Origin: Undaria pinnatifida
Taxonomy: Eukaryota > Sar > Phaeophyceae > Laminariales > Alariaceae
Length of the DNA stretch: 64,000 nt
NCBI GenBank assembly: GCA_012845835.1
Contig: JABAKD010000028.1
Coordinates: 4,957,090-5,021,089 of the forward strand
Direction: 5' to 3'
This document shows positions 1 through 11,455 of the stretch, in pieces; position 1 is the stretch's first letter; each line of letters opens with the position of its first letter. The notes beneath the pieces were generated by a model that saw only the letters and a program-made list of their open reading frames with translations, searched no databases and had not been told where the DNA came from. A program made the position numbers and the translations under genes.

Positions 1-589
1 TTCAGCTCAACTTCAACAACAATTGCTTCGCAACTTCAGGGCTGCGGTATTAGACTACAGTATTACTCCCCTCTTTTTGTTACTGGGTTTAGACAGCTTT
101 CAATCATATTTGTTGAACGTTTCACTCCAACTGGTGTTTGCCATCCGGTGATGCGTTGGCATCGGTCGCTCATAACGCATGCAAGGAAGGCTTCCAAGGG
201 GGGTCGCAAAAGGAAACCTACGCACGAAGACTATATCCTCTTTCTGCTGATATCGCGAGCGACCCCTACTCTGGCTTTATTTACCAGCAGCTCAACGGCT
301 GCGGGTATTACAAAACTAACAAACAGTACAAACGAGCGCAATCGACTCGTGTAAATGGCCCTGAGCAGCTAAACGTATGACACTCATCTTACCATAGTCT
401 TGGCCGTCAGGTTGGGCGTAAGTCGGCGTGTTGAGCTTCGTGAAAAGTACTCAGCTGACACGTAGAACAGCATTGTTAGCGAGGTCGATGCTACTAATAA
501 TACGGTAGTAGTCGTGTACCTAAAATATCTGAGGTCTTTTTCCACATACCCCGTCCTAAAACTGAGTGATCAGTTACAGGCCGGAAAAG
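1..589. other. Unit start, no convincing gene
   Basis: Short ORFs at 138-380 and 148-354 overlap in different frames and show no domain. The partners are 26352-26938 and 59144-59730. TAGACTA at 51-57 is a 5-bp insertion relative to both other copies. I see nothing else. Confidence 0.5.
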
Positions 590-797
590 AGTCGTCCTAC
601 GGTAGCCCCCCAAACTTTTCTTCAACGAAATCGCCGGTTTTGAAACCAACTCCCGATGTCATCGTTCGATAGCCCTTTGCAAACAAGAAAATACATGAAG
701 ATATTGTTTTGATCGCACCCTTTCTGGTGTCGAGCAGCCATGAAACGTTCGTTAAAGAAATCGCTGGTTTGGAGGGGCGGCTATCGTAGAATCAGTC
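590..797. mobile_element. 208-bp MITE-like element, copy 1 only
   Basis: Copies 2 and 3 have an uninterrupted site here. The insertion is flanked by the 5-bp direct repeat AAAAG (585-589 and 798-802), which is single in the empty sites. Its ends form an imperfect inverted repeat: CTACGGTAGCCCCCC at 597-611 against GGGGCGGCTATCGTAG at 774-789. An internal direct repeat, AAATCGCYGGTTT, occurs near 626 and 758. No coding capacity is seen, so it is a non-autonomous DNA element. The end sequence shares its core with the element at 48733-49008. Confidence 0.75.
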
Positions 798-1190
798 AAA
801 AGTGGCTTATATTTGTGCCATGACTGGCACCAAGTGTAAAACGTTTCTTCTAGCCGTACAAAAAAGATCATTCCGTTAAAAAAACATTGGTTAGTTTCGC
901 AGTTGGGGAGCGATGATGCCGTTCAGATGTAAATCGACTATCCTTCCATAAAGCAGCAGGTGTACCTAAATATGAAGTCGATCCATGTTGTAGGCTAGAC
1001 ATTTTAAAATACCATTTAGCTTGTACACAACTATCAACAGCAGAGACAAGGTATCTTCGCCATCCACTACGGCTGTCTGCTGTTTCGTCAAGCCGGAGAC
1101 TTGCATAGAGGTAGTAATGAAAGATTACCCCCCCCTCCCCCCCCTTGCCCCGCCGTAACCTTCCTTCGTCACCCTACGCCCCTTCCGGAG

Positions 1191-1508
1191 TTAAAAGCGC
1201 ACTTCGTGCAGGAAGTCTAATTCACCACCTCTCCTACTATTTGCAGGGTGTCCCACGAATGCATCAACTACCTTATGAGAGGTGCTGCCAGTGGACATGT
1301 CGACGTTCGTGTCGATACCGCTAGGAGCACTCTTTGTTGCCTCATCCACCGTCATCAGGATTGGCAGCTCACTGAAGACCCCGCGCATGTTATCCAGAGC
1401 CTCGGCGTGTCCGTCGTCGACGCCGCCCAGGACGAAGACACCAGACACGCTGACGTTGGGAGGAGGGGTGGAGGACGTTCGTCCCAGCAAGTTGGCCCTC
1501 TTAACCAT
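1191..1508 (-). CDS. Candidate exon, unknown protein (copy 1)
   Basis: This is an open frame of 105 codons from an ATG, ending in HEVRF. It reads like a real protein in the stretch VFVLGGVDDGHAEALDNM and then FSELPILMTVDEAT. The frame also stays open about 29 codons upstream of the ATG, and a pyrimidine-AG acceptor lies upstream, so the ATG may be internal. Against copy 2, by my count, 5 of 14 nucleotide changes are silent here, which does not prove selection. An opposing plus-strand reading (1248-1667) follows a good acceptor (TACTATTTGCAG at 1235-1246) and cannot be excluded. No domain is recognised. Copy 3 is identical. Confidence 0.35.
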   Translation of the reverse strand: MVKRANLLGRTSSTPPPNVSVSGVFVLGGVDDGHAEALDNMRGVFSELPILMTVDEATKSAPSGIDTNVDMSTGSTSHKVVDAFVGHPANSRRGGELDFLHEVRF

Positions 1509-2896
1509 GCCGGCATCGGTGGAGATGACGTTTTTGCTCTTAGACCTGCATGCAATATGGATACAAAGAACGACCTGTTTGGACTATTCTTCTGCAATAA
1601 AAAACTTTTATACATTATTTCCTCTTTCATTTTGTGTAGAATAGCAGTAACAACAGGAGGTGGATAATCCTTAATCAGGCAATTTAATGGGGTCGAAACA
1701 TCCTGAACGATTCGCATTTCTTTTGCAGGAATTTTTACTTTAGCGGCCAGGAAAAACTAGCAAACAGGAAAACAGGAAACTTAGGATAAACCGTTGTCGG
1801 ATAATAATGTCCCTTAGCATAAGGTATACAGCCAGGCCAAAGGGCCAGCGTAAATGGGATATTTCGGAGGCGCAAATCTCCGGGGGGGGGGTATGTGCGG
1901 AATCTTTCACGGGTGCCGTACTGCAATGCACGATGCGAACGATATTCATCTATGGGTCATATCGTAGGAAGCATCCCTGCCTTTTACTACTGGCAACACT
2001 GATCTGACACATATTGCAACTATGTTATCCGCAACAACGTGCTTGCAGCTCTAAAGCGGTAAAGGTGAGGCGACAACCGGTAGGTAGCTGAGGGAAAAGA
2101 GAGGTGTGAGAATAATTTTAATCAGCAGCAGCATTGAACGGGGTTATCGAGATACCAAACCTTTTGAGTGAATAGGCGAAGGACTACGAGCTCATCGACA
2201 CATTTTTCAGAACCACAACATGCTGAGCACCATGGAAAATCGATGGAAGGGGGTCTGAAAAATTAATTATCTGGAGGACGAGCACCGCTGAATCTCACTA
2301 ACAGGGAACAAGAAATGAAGAGCGCAATGCAGAGGGGAGACCATTCGATGTATACGACGGGCGGGGGTGAGACTAGGCACAGGATGTAAACTGAACGCTA
2401 CTATTCAAGAAATGGCAAAGGCGACCGTTTGTGAGACTACAGACATTCTCCGGAGTACACCACAGCATCAAATCCCTCAAAGCGCTCCCCTAACACGCCG
2501 ACCCCCGACTGCATTGCACTGCCATTAAAGGACGAACACTGAAGAGCTCTATACCGCAAGAAAAAATTGCTTTTATTTAAAAGATAGTTTAAAGTTTAAC
2601 CCGACGAGCAATCAATGTCATGGCCTAATAATCGCAACAAAACGAATCATAACGCACAACCAAGAAAAGGTATTACAGCGATATTGGGTTAAAGAATCGC
2701 GAAGTTCCGTGTAATCCCCCTTGGGTTGCACCGCGTTCACGGTACTATCATCATATCGAATATATATCTGTAGTTTTGACCGTACCTGGTCAATCATGTT
2801 GGTCTCTACCCCCAACCTGATGAATTCACCCCTTCGAAACAACTGTGTATCCCCGTGTACTGGGGAAACCTACTTGGAATCAACAGTTCATACCCA
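1509..2896. other. No gene seen; AT-rich spacer before the pentamer array
   Basis: This holds short overlapping ORFs only (1735-1949 minus, 1807-2007 plus, 2618-2842 minus) and runs of C and G. The partners are 27646-29032 and 60435-61821. Copy 2 has a TAGTCTA insertion at 28680-28686 that is absent from copies 1 and 3. Confidence 0.5.
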
Positions 2897-3577
2897 AACC
2901 GAACCGAACCAAACCGAACCGAACCGAACCGAACCGAACCGAACCGAACCGAACCGAACCGAACCGAACCGAACCGAACCGAACCGAACCGAACCGAACC
3001 GAACCGAACCGAACCGAACCGAACCGAACCGAACCGAACCGAACCGAACCGAACCGAACCGAACCGAACCGAACCGAACCGAACCGAACCGAACCGAACC
3101 GAACCGAACCGAACGAACCGAACCGAACCGAACCGAACCGAACCGAACCGAACCGAACCGAACCGAACCGAACCGAACCGAACCGAACCGAACCGAACCG
3201 AACCGAACCGAACCGAACCGAACCGAACCGAACCGAACCGAACCGAACCGAACGAACCGACCGAACCGAACCGAACCGAACCGAACCGAACCGAACCGAA
3301 CCGAACCGAACCGAACCGAACCGAACCGAACCGAACCGAACCGAACCGAACCGACCGAACCGAACCGAACCGAACCGAACCGAACCGAACCGAACCGAAC
3401 CGAACCGAACCGAACCGAACCGAACCGAACCGAACCGAACCGAACCGAACCGAACCGAACCGAACCGAACCGAACCGAACCGAACCGAACCGAACCGAAC
3501 CGAACCGAACCGAACCGAACCGAACCGAACCGAACCGAACCGAACCGAACCGAACCGAACCGAACCGAACCGAACCA
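2897..3577. repeat. (GAACC)n pentanucleotide array, copy 1
   Basis: This is about 136 units of GAACC, almost pure. Rare one-base shifts (GAACGAACC, CCGACCG) split it into blocks. The repeat has no stop in any of six frames, which creates long spurious reading frames of RTEPN on the plus strand and GSVRF on the minus strand. Both are artefacts of the repeat. Confidence 0.97.
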
Positions 3578-4198
3578 AATCGCACAGAACCGCACACACA
3601 CTTACCACATTTTGTGCTATAATTGAAGGTATACCGGTTGGCAGTCATCGTGTGGTCATCATTCAGTCTCGATGGTGTGTACAGTACGGTTTTCAAACCA
3701 ATAATACGCGTGAACATGCGTCAGCTCACTCACGTGTCATCAACCGCATGGTCCCCCCACCATGCCGCAGACGTTCGTGTAGTAAGTGCCGCTCCGAGAA
3801 GCAGCACGGTGGCAGACGCCGAGGTGAACGCTAGCCTCTTCATACCGCCTTAGTTATTGAATTTTGATGTACCAAAATTATATCAACAATGAAATACCAC
3901 GTAGGAACGAGAGAGGGAGTTGAGAGAGAAGCTTAGGTCATATGTTAGAATCTGTACGACGAGAACGTTTAGGTCGAAACAAAAATCTCTACAGTGTTAC
4001 GAATAAGAACAACACATAAATAACAAATAAGAGTACGTCGCCTATCTGAACATATGAAACAAACTAGTTGTCGCCGAAAAAGGTAAACTGCGCGAAATAG
4101 GGATGTAGCTTGAAGTGAAGGAATGACAAGAACAAACAGGCCATACCATGGCCACTGGCGATGGTAGGCAGCAAAGGTAATGGCGTGGGCTGGATTAC
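3578..4198. other. Array right flank, no gene established
   Basis: Conserved flanking sequence with a short plus-strand ORF at 3623-3853; partners at 29649-29879 and 63083-63313 keep the same length and stop. It shows no domain or composition signal, and I leave it unassigned. Confidence 0.4.
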
Positions 4199-4339
4199 CT
4201 GGTGTGAGACTGAGATGTGCACGAGCTTAAGCAAAACGTGAGCAGACGTTTTGCCGGTAGTCTCCTGCAAGTAGCGTTCCGGCGTTCTTATTGCGTGTTG
4301 TTCCAACACGGCGTGCATGAGTACCATGACAAGATACAT
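4199..4339 (-). CDS. Candidate first exon, unknown protein (copy 1)
   Basis: An ATG at 4339 opens a 47-codon frame beginning MYLVMVLMHAVLEQHA, with IRTPERYLQETT following. It runs to a consensus 5' splice site, CAG then GTAATC, at the exon edge 4199. The sequence is amphipathic and has no recognised domain. Copies 2 and 3 keep the first 27 or so codons. Both then carry a net 2-bp insertion at the GGCAAAACG position, and the donor site is changed. If the gene is real, copy 1 is the version with intact frame and donor. Confidence 0.4.
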
Positions 4340-4903
4340 TGTTTACTGGAACATGGACTCTACAGTCCATTGTTATCTATTTAATTCGTAGTCACTTCTT
4401 CGAGTACACTTAGTATCTTAATCTAGATGCAGAGAAATACGATATGCGGGGAATCTCGGTTTGTTAGTTCCCGTCGGTATGTTGTATATTCAATTTGTAA
4501 CCATTTTCCCACCATAAGTATCGGGGAATGTTGGAGGGAATATTGCTAGGAACTTTACTATAGGGCTGTCTGCCGGAAAATAGAACAGCTCGTAGAGTAC
4601 ATCTGCTCATTGTGACGTATTTATCAGGTGACGGTCAGCCCTACCTCGATCACTCCTTAAGTCTTCTTTCATCTCTTTGCTTCCGCTGCTTTTCTATTTC
4701 GTTTCCATCGTTTGGTCACATAAGCGCCACTTTCAAACTTCTCTCTTCTTCACAAGTGATGTTCACAGACAATCCGGTGTCACCATTGTAACTCTAAGCA
4801 CAGAGACAGAGCCTCGAGACGTGTAAATGTTTCAGGTTATGAGCCTCGCCCATTGATATATATATATATATCTACTGGCACCACAAAACGGCGTCCCGCT
4901 GAG

Positions 4904-5089
4904 GTCGCCAAGTGTTTCCGAGATGTTGGAGGAAGGTTTTGCATTTCCTAAAGTGCGGAGGAATTTAGGAACTTTCTTCAGGGTGCAAGATCAGCTCGAC
5001 ACAGGAGAGGCATCACATTTACGAGTGCGCCAAGTACATCGGGGATGTTTGAGAGAGGACACTGGTTTCGCGCTTTACGCGAGGAGCAG
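4904..5089 (+). pseudogene. Interrupted partner of the 30.9-kb exon (copy 1)
   Basis: This aligns with 30927-31112 and keeps the donor as GTGAGAAC. The equivalent frame hits TAG after CGGI and TGA after IGDV, so it cannot encode the same peptide. Confidence 0.35.
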
Positions 5090-5709
5090 GTGAGAACACT
5101 GCTAGCGTTATATCACGCGTGTAGCAGATAGGGAGTCCGGGTTCTCGAGCGCTATCCTAAGCGCGATGTCGCTATTAAACCCGTTTCGTCAAGATACCAA
5201 GTAGTGAGAAGCACGTAAAAAAAATTGTCCTCGTGAACACTATATAATAAGACGAGTAGACCAACAGTTGTAGACGCGCGGCAACGTCGTCGGCAAATCG
5301 GCCCAAAAGGGGCAATGATCATCTCCAGCTTCTGTTTTGACCTTACATGCGATAAACATGTGCCAGACTCAGAGCAACGGAGCATTGCATCTCTGTGGAG
5401 CTATTTTCACGTTTCTACACGTCGAAGTATGTTCTACTGCTATCATGCTACTACGCGTACAACAAGGTCTAGACTGCTGTAAAGCTATAATGCAAAGGGC
5501 AAGATTAACGGCCAGAATCATGGAGAAACTACTCCAAATTCAATCATGCGTCATTCAGGGATCTTTAATATTCTGGAAGGGCGACCATGTCCCGAACCCA
5601 ATTATGACCTACATCATCTTCATCTGTATTCGGTTCTATGCTCACAACAGAGAGGCGTCCGAACGTGTGTACATCAGCTGTGGTCCGCTAAAACTGCCCA
5701 CCGTGCACC
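5090..5709. other. No gene established
   Basis: Overlapping short ORFs on both strands (5152-5385 minus, 5337-5717 plus) have no coding signal between copies. The copy 2 partner (31113-31901) carries the 168-bp insertion at 31629-31796. Confidence 0.4.
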
Positions 5710-6099
5710 ATGCATAGAACAAACCGACACGGCAACAGCACGTTCACGGTTTTATGGGGGAAAAAACAGGGCAATCGCTCTTACCCTCGCCTCAGCCTAC
5801 CACTTGGCCAATTTGACATAACAACCGTGCTCCAGCCAGCACTACCACCATCGACAACACGCTACCAACTTGTACTTGTCGTACGACTAAACGTATATCC
5901 TTATCACGACGACAGGGTATCGGCGTCATTGCACGCCATCAAACCACAGTACCACTGGGGCGACATAATTAGCTTCATCAGCTACCATGTATCGTCAGCG
6001 ACTACTCGCACAACGGCAGTACTTGCCACAACAACTAGTAACGCCATCTACAACAGACGCTACATTCCACTGACCACAACAACAACATCATTACCGTGA
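5710..6099 (+). CDS. Thr/Ser-rich ORF of 129 codons (copy 1)
   Basis: This runs from ATG to TGA with a Thr/Ser-rich C-terminal half (SSATTRTTAVLATTTSN) and no recognised domain. The copy 2 partner has the same ATG, length and stop position. The two indels between them are each 3 bp and in frame, which favours coding. Against that, only about 5 of 24 substitutions are silent, as expected without selection. It is either a fast-evolving small protein or a chance ORF. Confidence 0.28.
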   Translation: MHRTNRHGNSTFTVLWGKKQGNRSYPRLSLPLGQFDITTVLQPALPPSTTRYQLVLVVRLNVYPYHDDRVSASLHAIKPQYHWGDIISFISYHVSSATTRTTAVLATTTSNAIYNRRYIPLTTTTTSLP

Positions 6100-8499
6100 A
6101 AAAATGCGGGGCTCACCTTTAGGAAGCATCCTTAGCGTTGAGCTGAAATACATTGCACCGCGATGCTAAAGCAAATTACTCGAGAAAATCTTTCCCTTTT
6201 TCGATGGAGACGGACAACATCACCAACTATTTTCTCGCACAATGCCAGCTCAAACATCACCAGCACCATAAGCATCAGCGTGCAGATGACCAATGGAATC
6301 TCCAGAAGAAACTTAGACCAACCGCGTGGTTCGTGAGCTACAAACCAAAGCGTGCAACGAGCTCGGTTGACATTGCAGCACGCAGCGTGAACACCACACG
6401 CGATCGGTGCGTCGTCTTGTTTATTAGGCATTCTTCTATTGAGGACTAGGGACGCGAAGGGTTTATTGCACCGCATTTGTATTGCGGGCATGTCAAACAC
6501 CACCAACAACAACGACAAGCCGGTAAACAGCACGCAACGAGCAGTACCAAGGCGCGGCCACTACGAGAGAACGGTCGATGATCATCGCTATCATCGTCAT
6601 CATCATCATCATCATCATCAAAAAGCTTTCTGCGGCACTGTCACCCCCTACCCCAGATCTTCTTCTACGCTTTAACAGCTGACGAAGGCATGAGCACGAC
6701 GAGCCTTTTCAGCACCACCAGAAGCAACATCAACAACAACAGCAACACAAACGCGAGCTAGGTTTTTGCCTTTGCTTAATTTCGTTTTTTCGTGTTGGGG
6801 AGGGTATTGTTTTCTCTTAATCGACTTCTCCAAGTTTTGAGTTTTTTCTCAAGGCTTTTGAGTACTTTTCCTTTGAGAGTATCAACAGCAGTTCTTCAAC
6901 TAGGAAACATGGTTGAACTGCTCGTTATCATTAGTACTTATGAACGCAGTACACCTTAATTTCATTTGAACTGTAGTCAACGACAGCAGCACTAGCACCC
7001 ATGTTGTACTAATGTACGTACAAGGTTTAACCCGTAGCAATACAAGCACCTTGTACTCACAGACTGCAGGTGGTACACGTACAGTGCAGTATAGCACTGA
7101 AGACATGATATGTCCGCAGTTTCTGTAAGTGGCACGCGCACAGTGCAGTAGAGCGCTGAATACATGGTAAATCCACAATTTCGACTTTCTTCGAATCTTA
7201 CTATTTGCTCTAGGATTCAATTCAGGGGGCGTAGTAACAGTACAGCAGATACGTTATGAATTTTTGTTCTTCTAGGATGTAGCGCACTGATCAACAAAAC
7301 AGTGTAACGGTTTTAGTTTTTTGTTATACGGCTACACCCGTAGTCTATCGCCGTACTATCTTAATTCGTAAACATTTTTTCGAGTACGTAGGTACACATC
7401 TAAAACTGAATAGTACGCGTTTTCGATGTAGTGGACAAGCGTCCACAGTTTTCTGTTTCCTTCGGTTTCATGTAAATCTAGGTATACAATCAGGGGGCGT
7501 GTTGGACACCCAGCAGACTGGCTTGTGCTTCTTACCTAGATTATTTCTCGCTGGTAACTACGTCACACGTAGTATTTTGTGACATGATTTCATCCGTATC
7601 ACAGCGGTTCATACAACAGATCTGAATGTGCGGTTCCATCCGTATTTTGATTGTCTTGAGTAACATGGTTACATCCATGTTGCGGATGTTCATACACGGA
7701 AGTCTAAATAAGATGCACCATTTGTGTTCTTTATATGAGTATCAATTTCCCCTTGTTATTGACTTCTCCTCAAAAGAGGCGCATTGCAACATGAGCTCTG
7801 CAGCCAACTAGTATATATTTGATTCAAAGCCATTGCCTTGAGTAAATACAGCATCTTAATCTAGATGCAGAGGAATGCAATATGTGGGGAATCTCGGTGT
7901 GTTAGTCCCCGTTGGTATGTTGTATATTCGAGTTGTGACCAACTTCCCAACATAAGCATCGGGGAACGTTTCAGGGAATATTGCAAGAAACTTTACTATA
8001 GGACGGCCTGTCGGTATGTACCACAACCCGTAGAGTACCTTTACCCGTAATAAGAGCATTGTATCGCATTGATCAGGTGACGGTCAGCCCTACCTCGATC
8101 ACTCCTTACATTTCCTTTCATATCCTTACTTCTCCTGCTTTTCTCCGTCGTTTCTATCTTCAGGCCACATAAGCGCCAACTTCAAACTGTCTTTTTTATT
8201 CTTCTTCACAAGTGATCAAGCAGACTCTTCGATGCCACCTCTGCAATTCTAAGCACATAGACAGGGCCTCGAGACTTGCCAGTGTGTCATTGCTCAGAGC
8301 GAAACGTTTGTTTATATTGCCACCCCGCTACCCATTTCTGCGCGGACAAGGAGAGGCTTGTCTGTGTCAACCAAGCTACGCGTAAGAAAAACGTCTAGAA
8401 CGGCAGACATTAAACATCACCGAGAGCCTGGAGAGCAGATGCGACAGGCGGATGCTGCAGGAACCTGCATCAACCGCCCCATACAACCCCGGCCATCTG
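6100..8499. other. Gene-free stretch with short microsatellites
   Basis: I see only short, frame-conflicting ORFs and low-complexity stretches. Its copy 2 partner (32292-35063) contains the SINE at 34189-34490. Confidence 0.5.
6591..6621. repeat. (CAT)n microsatellite, copy 1
   Basis: About ten CAT/ATC units. The copy 2 partner is three times longer and mixed with GAT. Confidence 0.9.
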
Positions 8500-10062
8500 A
8501 TAATAAACCGAGATCCTGGCCCGCGCTCGGCTTCTTGTGTAGGAAACGATGTGTTCCATCTTCAGCATGGCTGTTGCCGAAATTCTTGTGTCCCCGGAAT
8601 CTCCGATTGAGTTTCTTTTGGGACTCCTCCTTATGAGATGGCCGACAGCGTATCACAAACGAACAACGACTTTCGAAAAGACGACCACCCTTTGCGCTGG
8701 GCAGTAATGATCTAGTACCGCCCCCCTAGTAGTGGTAAGAAACCGTGATACTGGCGAAGGCGAGCTTTCATCCATAAAATATTCGGTGTGTTCCACGCCA
8801 AGTTTAAAAAACACACTCCGGAATTTCTTGCCGGGACCAATCCCCGGAAATCTCAGGCCGCGTTGCCTGTGGTCCTCTTTCTTGTGGGGAAGCCGTGTTA
8901 TACGATATGTATATCATAGGCCCACGGATAACTAAAACTCTGATAACAACGTGAAGCTAACTTTTACTATGTACATAGATAGGTGGGTTCACGTTAAAAT
9001 CCCCCTATTTATTCCGCGGCGAATGTCCACGCCGCTTTTTCGATTCAGACAGTGAAATTTTGCACACGCCTTCTATGTTCCCGTGCGAACATCTCACCCT
9101 ATCTATGTGTTATTTTTATTCTTTCGCCTGATTTTTGCCAGTTAATTTTTTTCGGAAAATGTGGACCACCTTAGCCAATTATTTTTTTGCGACAAAAAGA
9201 ACAAGAAAAAAACCCGTGTGTCAGGTCTTGGGACGCAGAACACGTGCGCAAATTTTCAGGGTCTATCTCTCAAAAACGGCGTGGACATTTGGACTTTTGT
9301 GTGTTGTAATGATGTGTAAGAAGATACGTTATTTCCTTTTATATAACTTGGTTTTAGTGACGGATCCAGTTTTCTCGCCAGGTTTTGCCTAATTTAATAT
9401 TGAACACAGGCAGGTCAGGTCTTGGACTTTTTGCGCGAATTTTTTTACACACGTGCTTTCTTTGGAGTTGGAGTATGTCCAACCGGATAGTCAGTGCTAA
9501 GTAAGTAAGTGCAAAATGCGGCGATTTGTTTTTTTTCGCCCCCGCTGGGAAAAACCCTTAGTCTATTACTCGAGTATTTTTGAAAACAATGAAGGCCTGT
9601 TATTGGTCGATACGAGTTTCGCTCCTAGTCTAGAGACAGCCCGAGACCGGTAAAAACAAAAATGGACATGTCACCCTCTTACACTACTATAGTTTTGGGG
9701 GTCACTATGATACCAAGTATTCACTCTTTGACTCGATGTTGCGAGTGTTATTCGTGTGGGAGATATTCGTTTTTTCTGTTTGAACCAGACTGTGGGGACG
9801 GTGAGAAGACATTTATTTGATGAGACCGTGCTCAGCTGGGGGAGGTAAACCAGATCCTGACTTACAGCCTACATGTGCTGAAGCTTGGCATCCTGGTCCC
9901 GGCTTCATTTCTCACCTTAGAAAGGGCATATGTTCCGCACTACTATCAATAATAAATTTTATTAGTATAACTACTCCCGAATTTGCCGTACCCACGGAAT
10001 CTCAGTCTTCGGTTTTTGTGGGGGCCCTTTCTCATGGGGAGGCCGGTACGGCCACTGTACAC
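8500..10062. repeat. Three diverged copies of a roughly 150-200 bp module (copy 1)
   Basis: Modules lie at about 8500-8640, 8740-8912 and 9848-10062. Read on the minus strand they share the order AAAG.GG.CCCACAA, then CTGAGATTCCGGGG, then GGCAAGAATTTCGG, then a variable part, then GGAACACA. Reading frames are not consistent between modules, so the homology is at the DNA level and coding is not shown. Between modules two and three (8913-9847) I see no gene. Confidence 0.6.
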
Positions 10063-10939
10063 TATAATAGACTAAGCTCACACGAATAGGACATGACCCA
10101 GCAAAAAGGAGAGAGCTCCCTTTTCGGGGGCCCTAAGAAGCTAGGTTTAGGGTATTCGTGCAGAGAGATGCTCCAGATCCTGCATATCCTCAAGGTTGCT
10201 CAAAGTTGGGGTGTCACATTCAGGTTTCAAAGCCGTGGTCAGATTACGGTGGAGTACCAACAGTAAATCGGATTAGTCGTTCCGGGTTAGCGGGCCCTAC
10301 CGTACGTCTGTGTACCTACAACATGCAGAGCAGCTACGCGCGTGAAAATTGCAGTTGTTGTGTGGACGGGCAGGTGACTACGATGATCGACGACTCTATT
10401 CGACCGGAAGCCTCGTGAAGCTTCTACGCAGGTAACTGCTCCTCGGATGACCCACAGGTCAAACATAGTAGCAGCCACCGCAGTTGTTCGGAGCAGCTGC
10501 GTGGGAAGACTTGTACCTGCTTGCTACACATGCCACTTCTCATCGCATCACCCGCGTCCCAAACGGAGCAGCAGCCGCAGGATATTCAAGTACGGAGCAG
10601 CCGCATCGGAAGCATGTCAGCATATCACAACACGTATAAGCCTCGCACCAAAACGAGCAGCACCCGATGTTGTTTGGGGAAAATGTACGCACGCCTCCAC
10701 GGGGTACATAGTCTAGACTAAATATTTTATAAATAATTTTCAAGGACATCAGCCGTGAGTCGTTCGACTGCCGCATCGGAGCCCTACACCTCCTACTACG
10801 CGTATCACCGTAACCCACGCACCAGACCGAGCGGCAGCAAACATTGTTGATGCAGTCGTTCGGAGTATATACCAGAGGTACTGCATGCTTCTAGTATTAA
10901 ATAGGGATTGCGGGCTGTCGGATAGCAGCTGACTATGGG
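10063..10939. other. No gene established
   Basis: Several overlapping ORFs are present without a conserved frame. Copy 1 has about 50 bp near 10708-10760, including the palindrome TAGTCTAGACTA, that copy 2 lacks. Copy 2 has a TAGTCTA insertion at 37180-37186. Confidence 0.4.
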
Positions 10940-11134
10940 CTATGTTGGGAATAGAAAGGATCGTGCTGCAGAAGGGCTTAACCACGCACGAAAAAAACGC
11001 GAATATGACAGTAGTACTGCTGTAGTATGTGTTTTTGAGTCGTTGAGTCTTCTTGGTTGCGCTTGAGGCAGCTTACCATGATATATTGCGACACGAGCAC
11101 GACGCCTGGCTTGCTTTTGCATTCTAGAAATCAC
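10940..11134 (-). CDS. Candidate basic exon (copy 1)
   Basis: This is the partner of 37382-37627. The segment MQKQARRRARVAIYHGKLP is kept with few changes, and the C-terminal part differs through a small indel. It could be the remaining part of a broken gene. No domain is recognised. Confidence 0.28.
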   Translation of the reverse strand: MISRMQKQARRRARVAIYHGKLPQAQPRRLNDSKTHTTAVLLSYSRFFRAWLSPSAARSFLFPT

Positions 11135-11455
11135 CTGTTTGAAGCCCGTCGAAGAGCGTTCCGTGTTGTCCGATCCGCCTCACTTGCAGACAGTGAGAAA
11201 GCACCACAGGTCCAGAGATCCTCAACGAGTGATATTGCGTTTGTCTTCGCTTTGTCGCTGGTGGGAAAGGGGGGTTGATCTCTCGCGAATGCGAGGGGTG
11301 ACTTTGAGGTATGCTGCCAGGTTCGTTTCGCGGCGCCGACGAGGCACTCCGTAATACTTCAAGCAAGGTGTATGCATCCTGCTTTGGGATCTGTGCCAAT
11401 TCTTCCGAACTGCCGAGTTAAAGATTCTCGGCAGTTCAGGGGAAGGACTCCGCAA
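11131..11455 (-). pseudogene. Frameshifted partner of the 37.6-kb exon (copy 1)
   Basis: This aligns end to end with 37624-37950 but has two 1-bp deletions: AAGAATTGG against AATAATTTGG, and CCCCCCTTT against CCCCCGCTTT. The peptide AQIPKQDAYTLLEVLRSAS is intact between the lesions. Confidence 0.45.

Noticed and set aside
2897-3577. Telomere or CRISPR array
   Set aside because: GAACC is not a known telomere repeat, lies internally in each unit, and has no spacers. The CCTAACCTAACC at about 62800 is only two units within variant pentamers.
2721-3834. Long open frames of RTEPN, GSVRF and similar on both strands
   Set aside because: They are translations of (GAACC)n, which has no stop in any frame. 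The same applies to 29166-29695 and 61647-63144.
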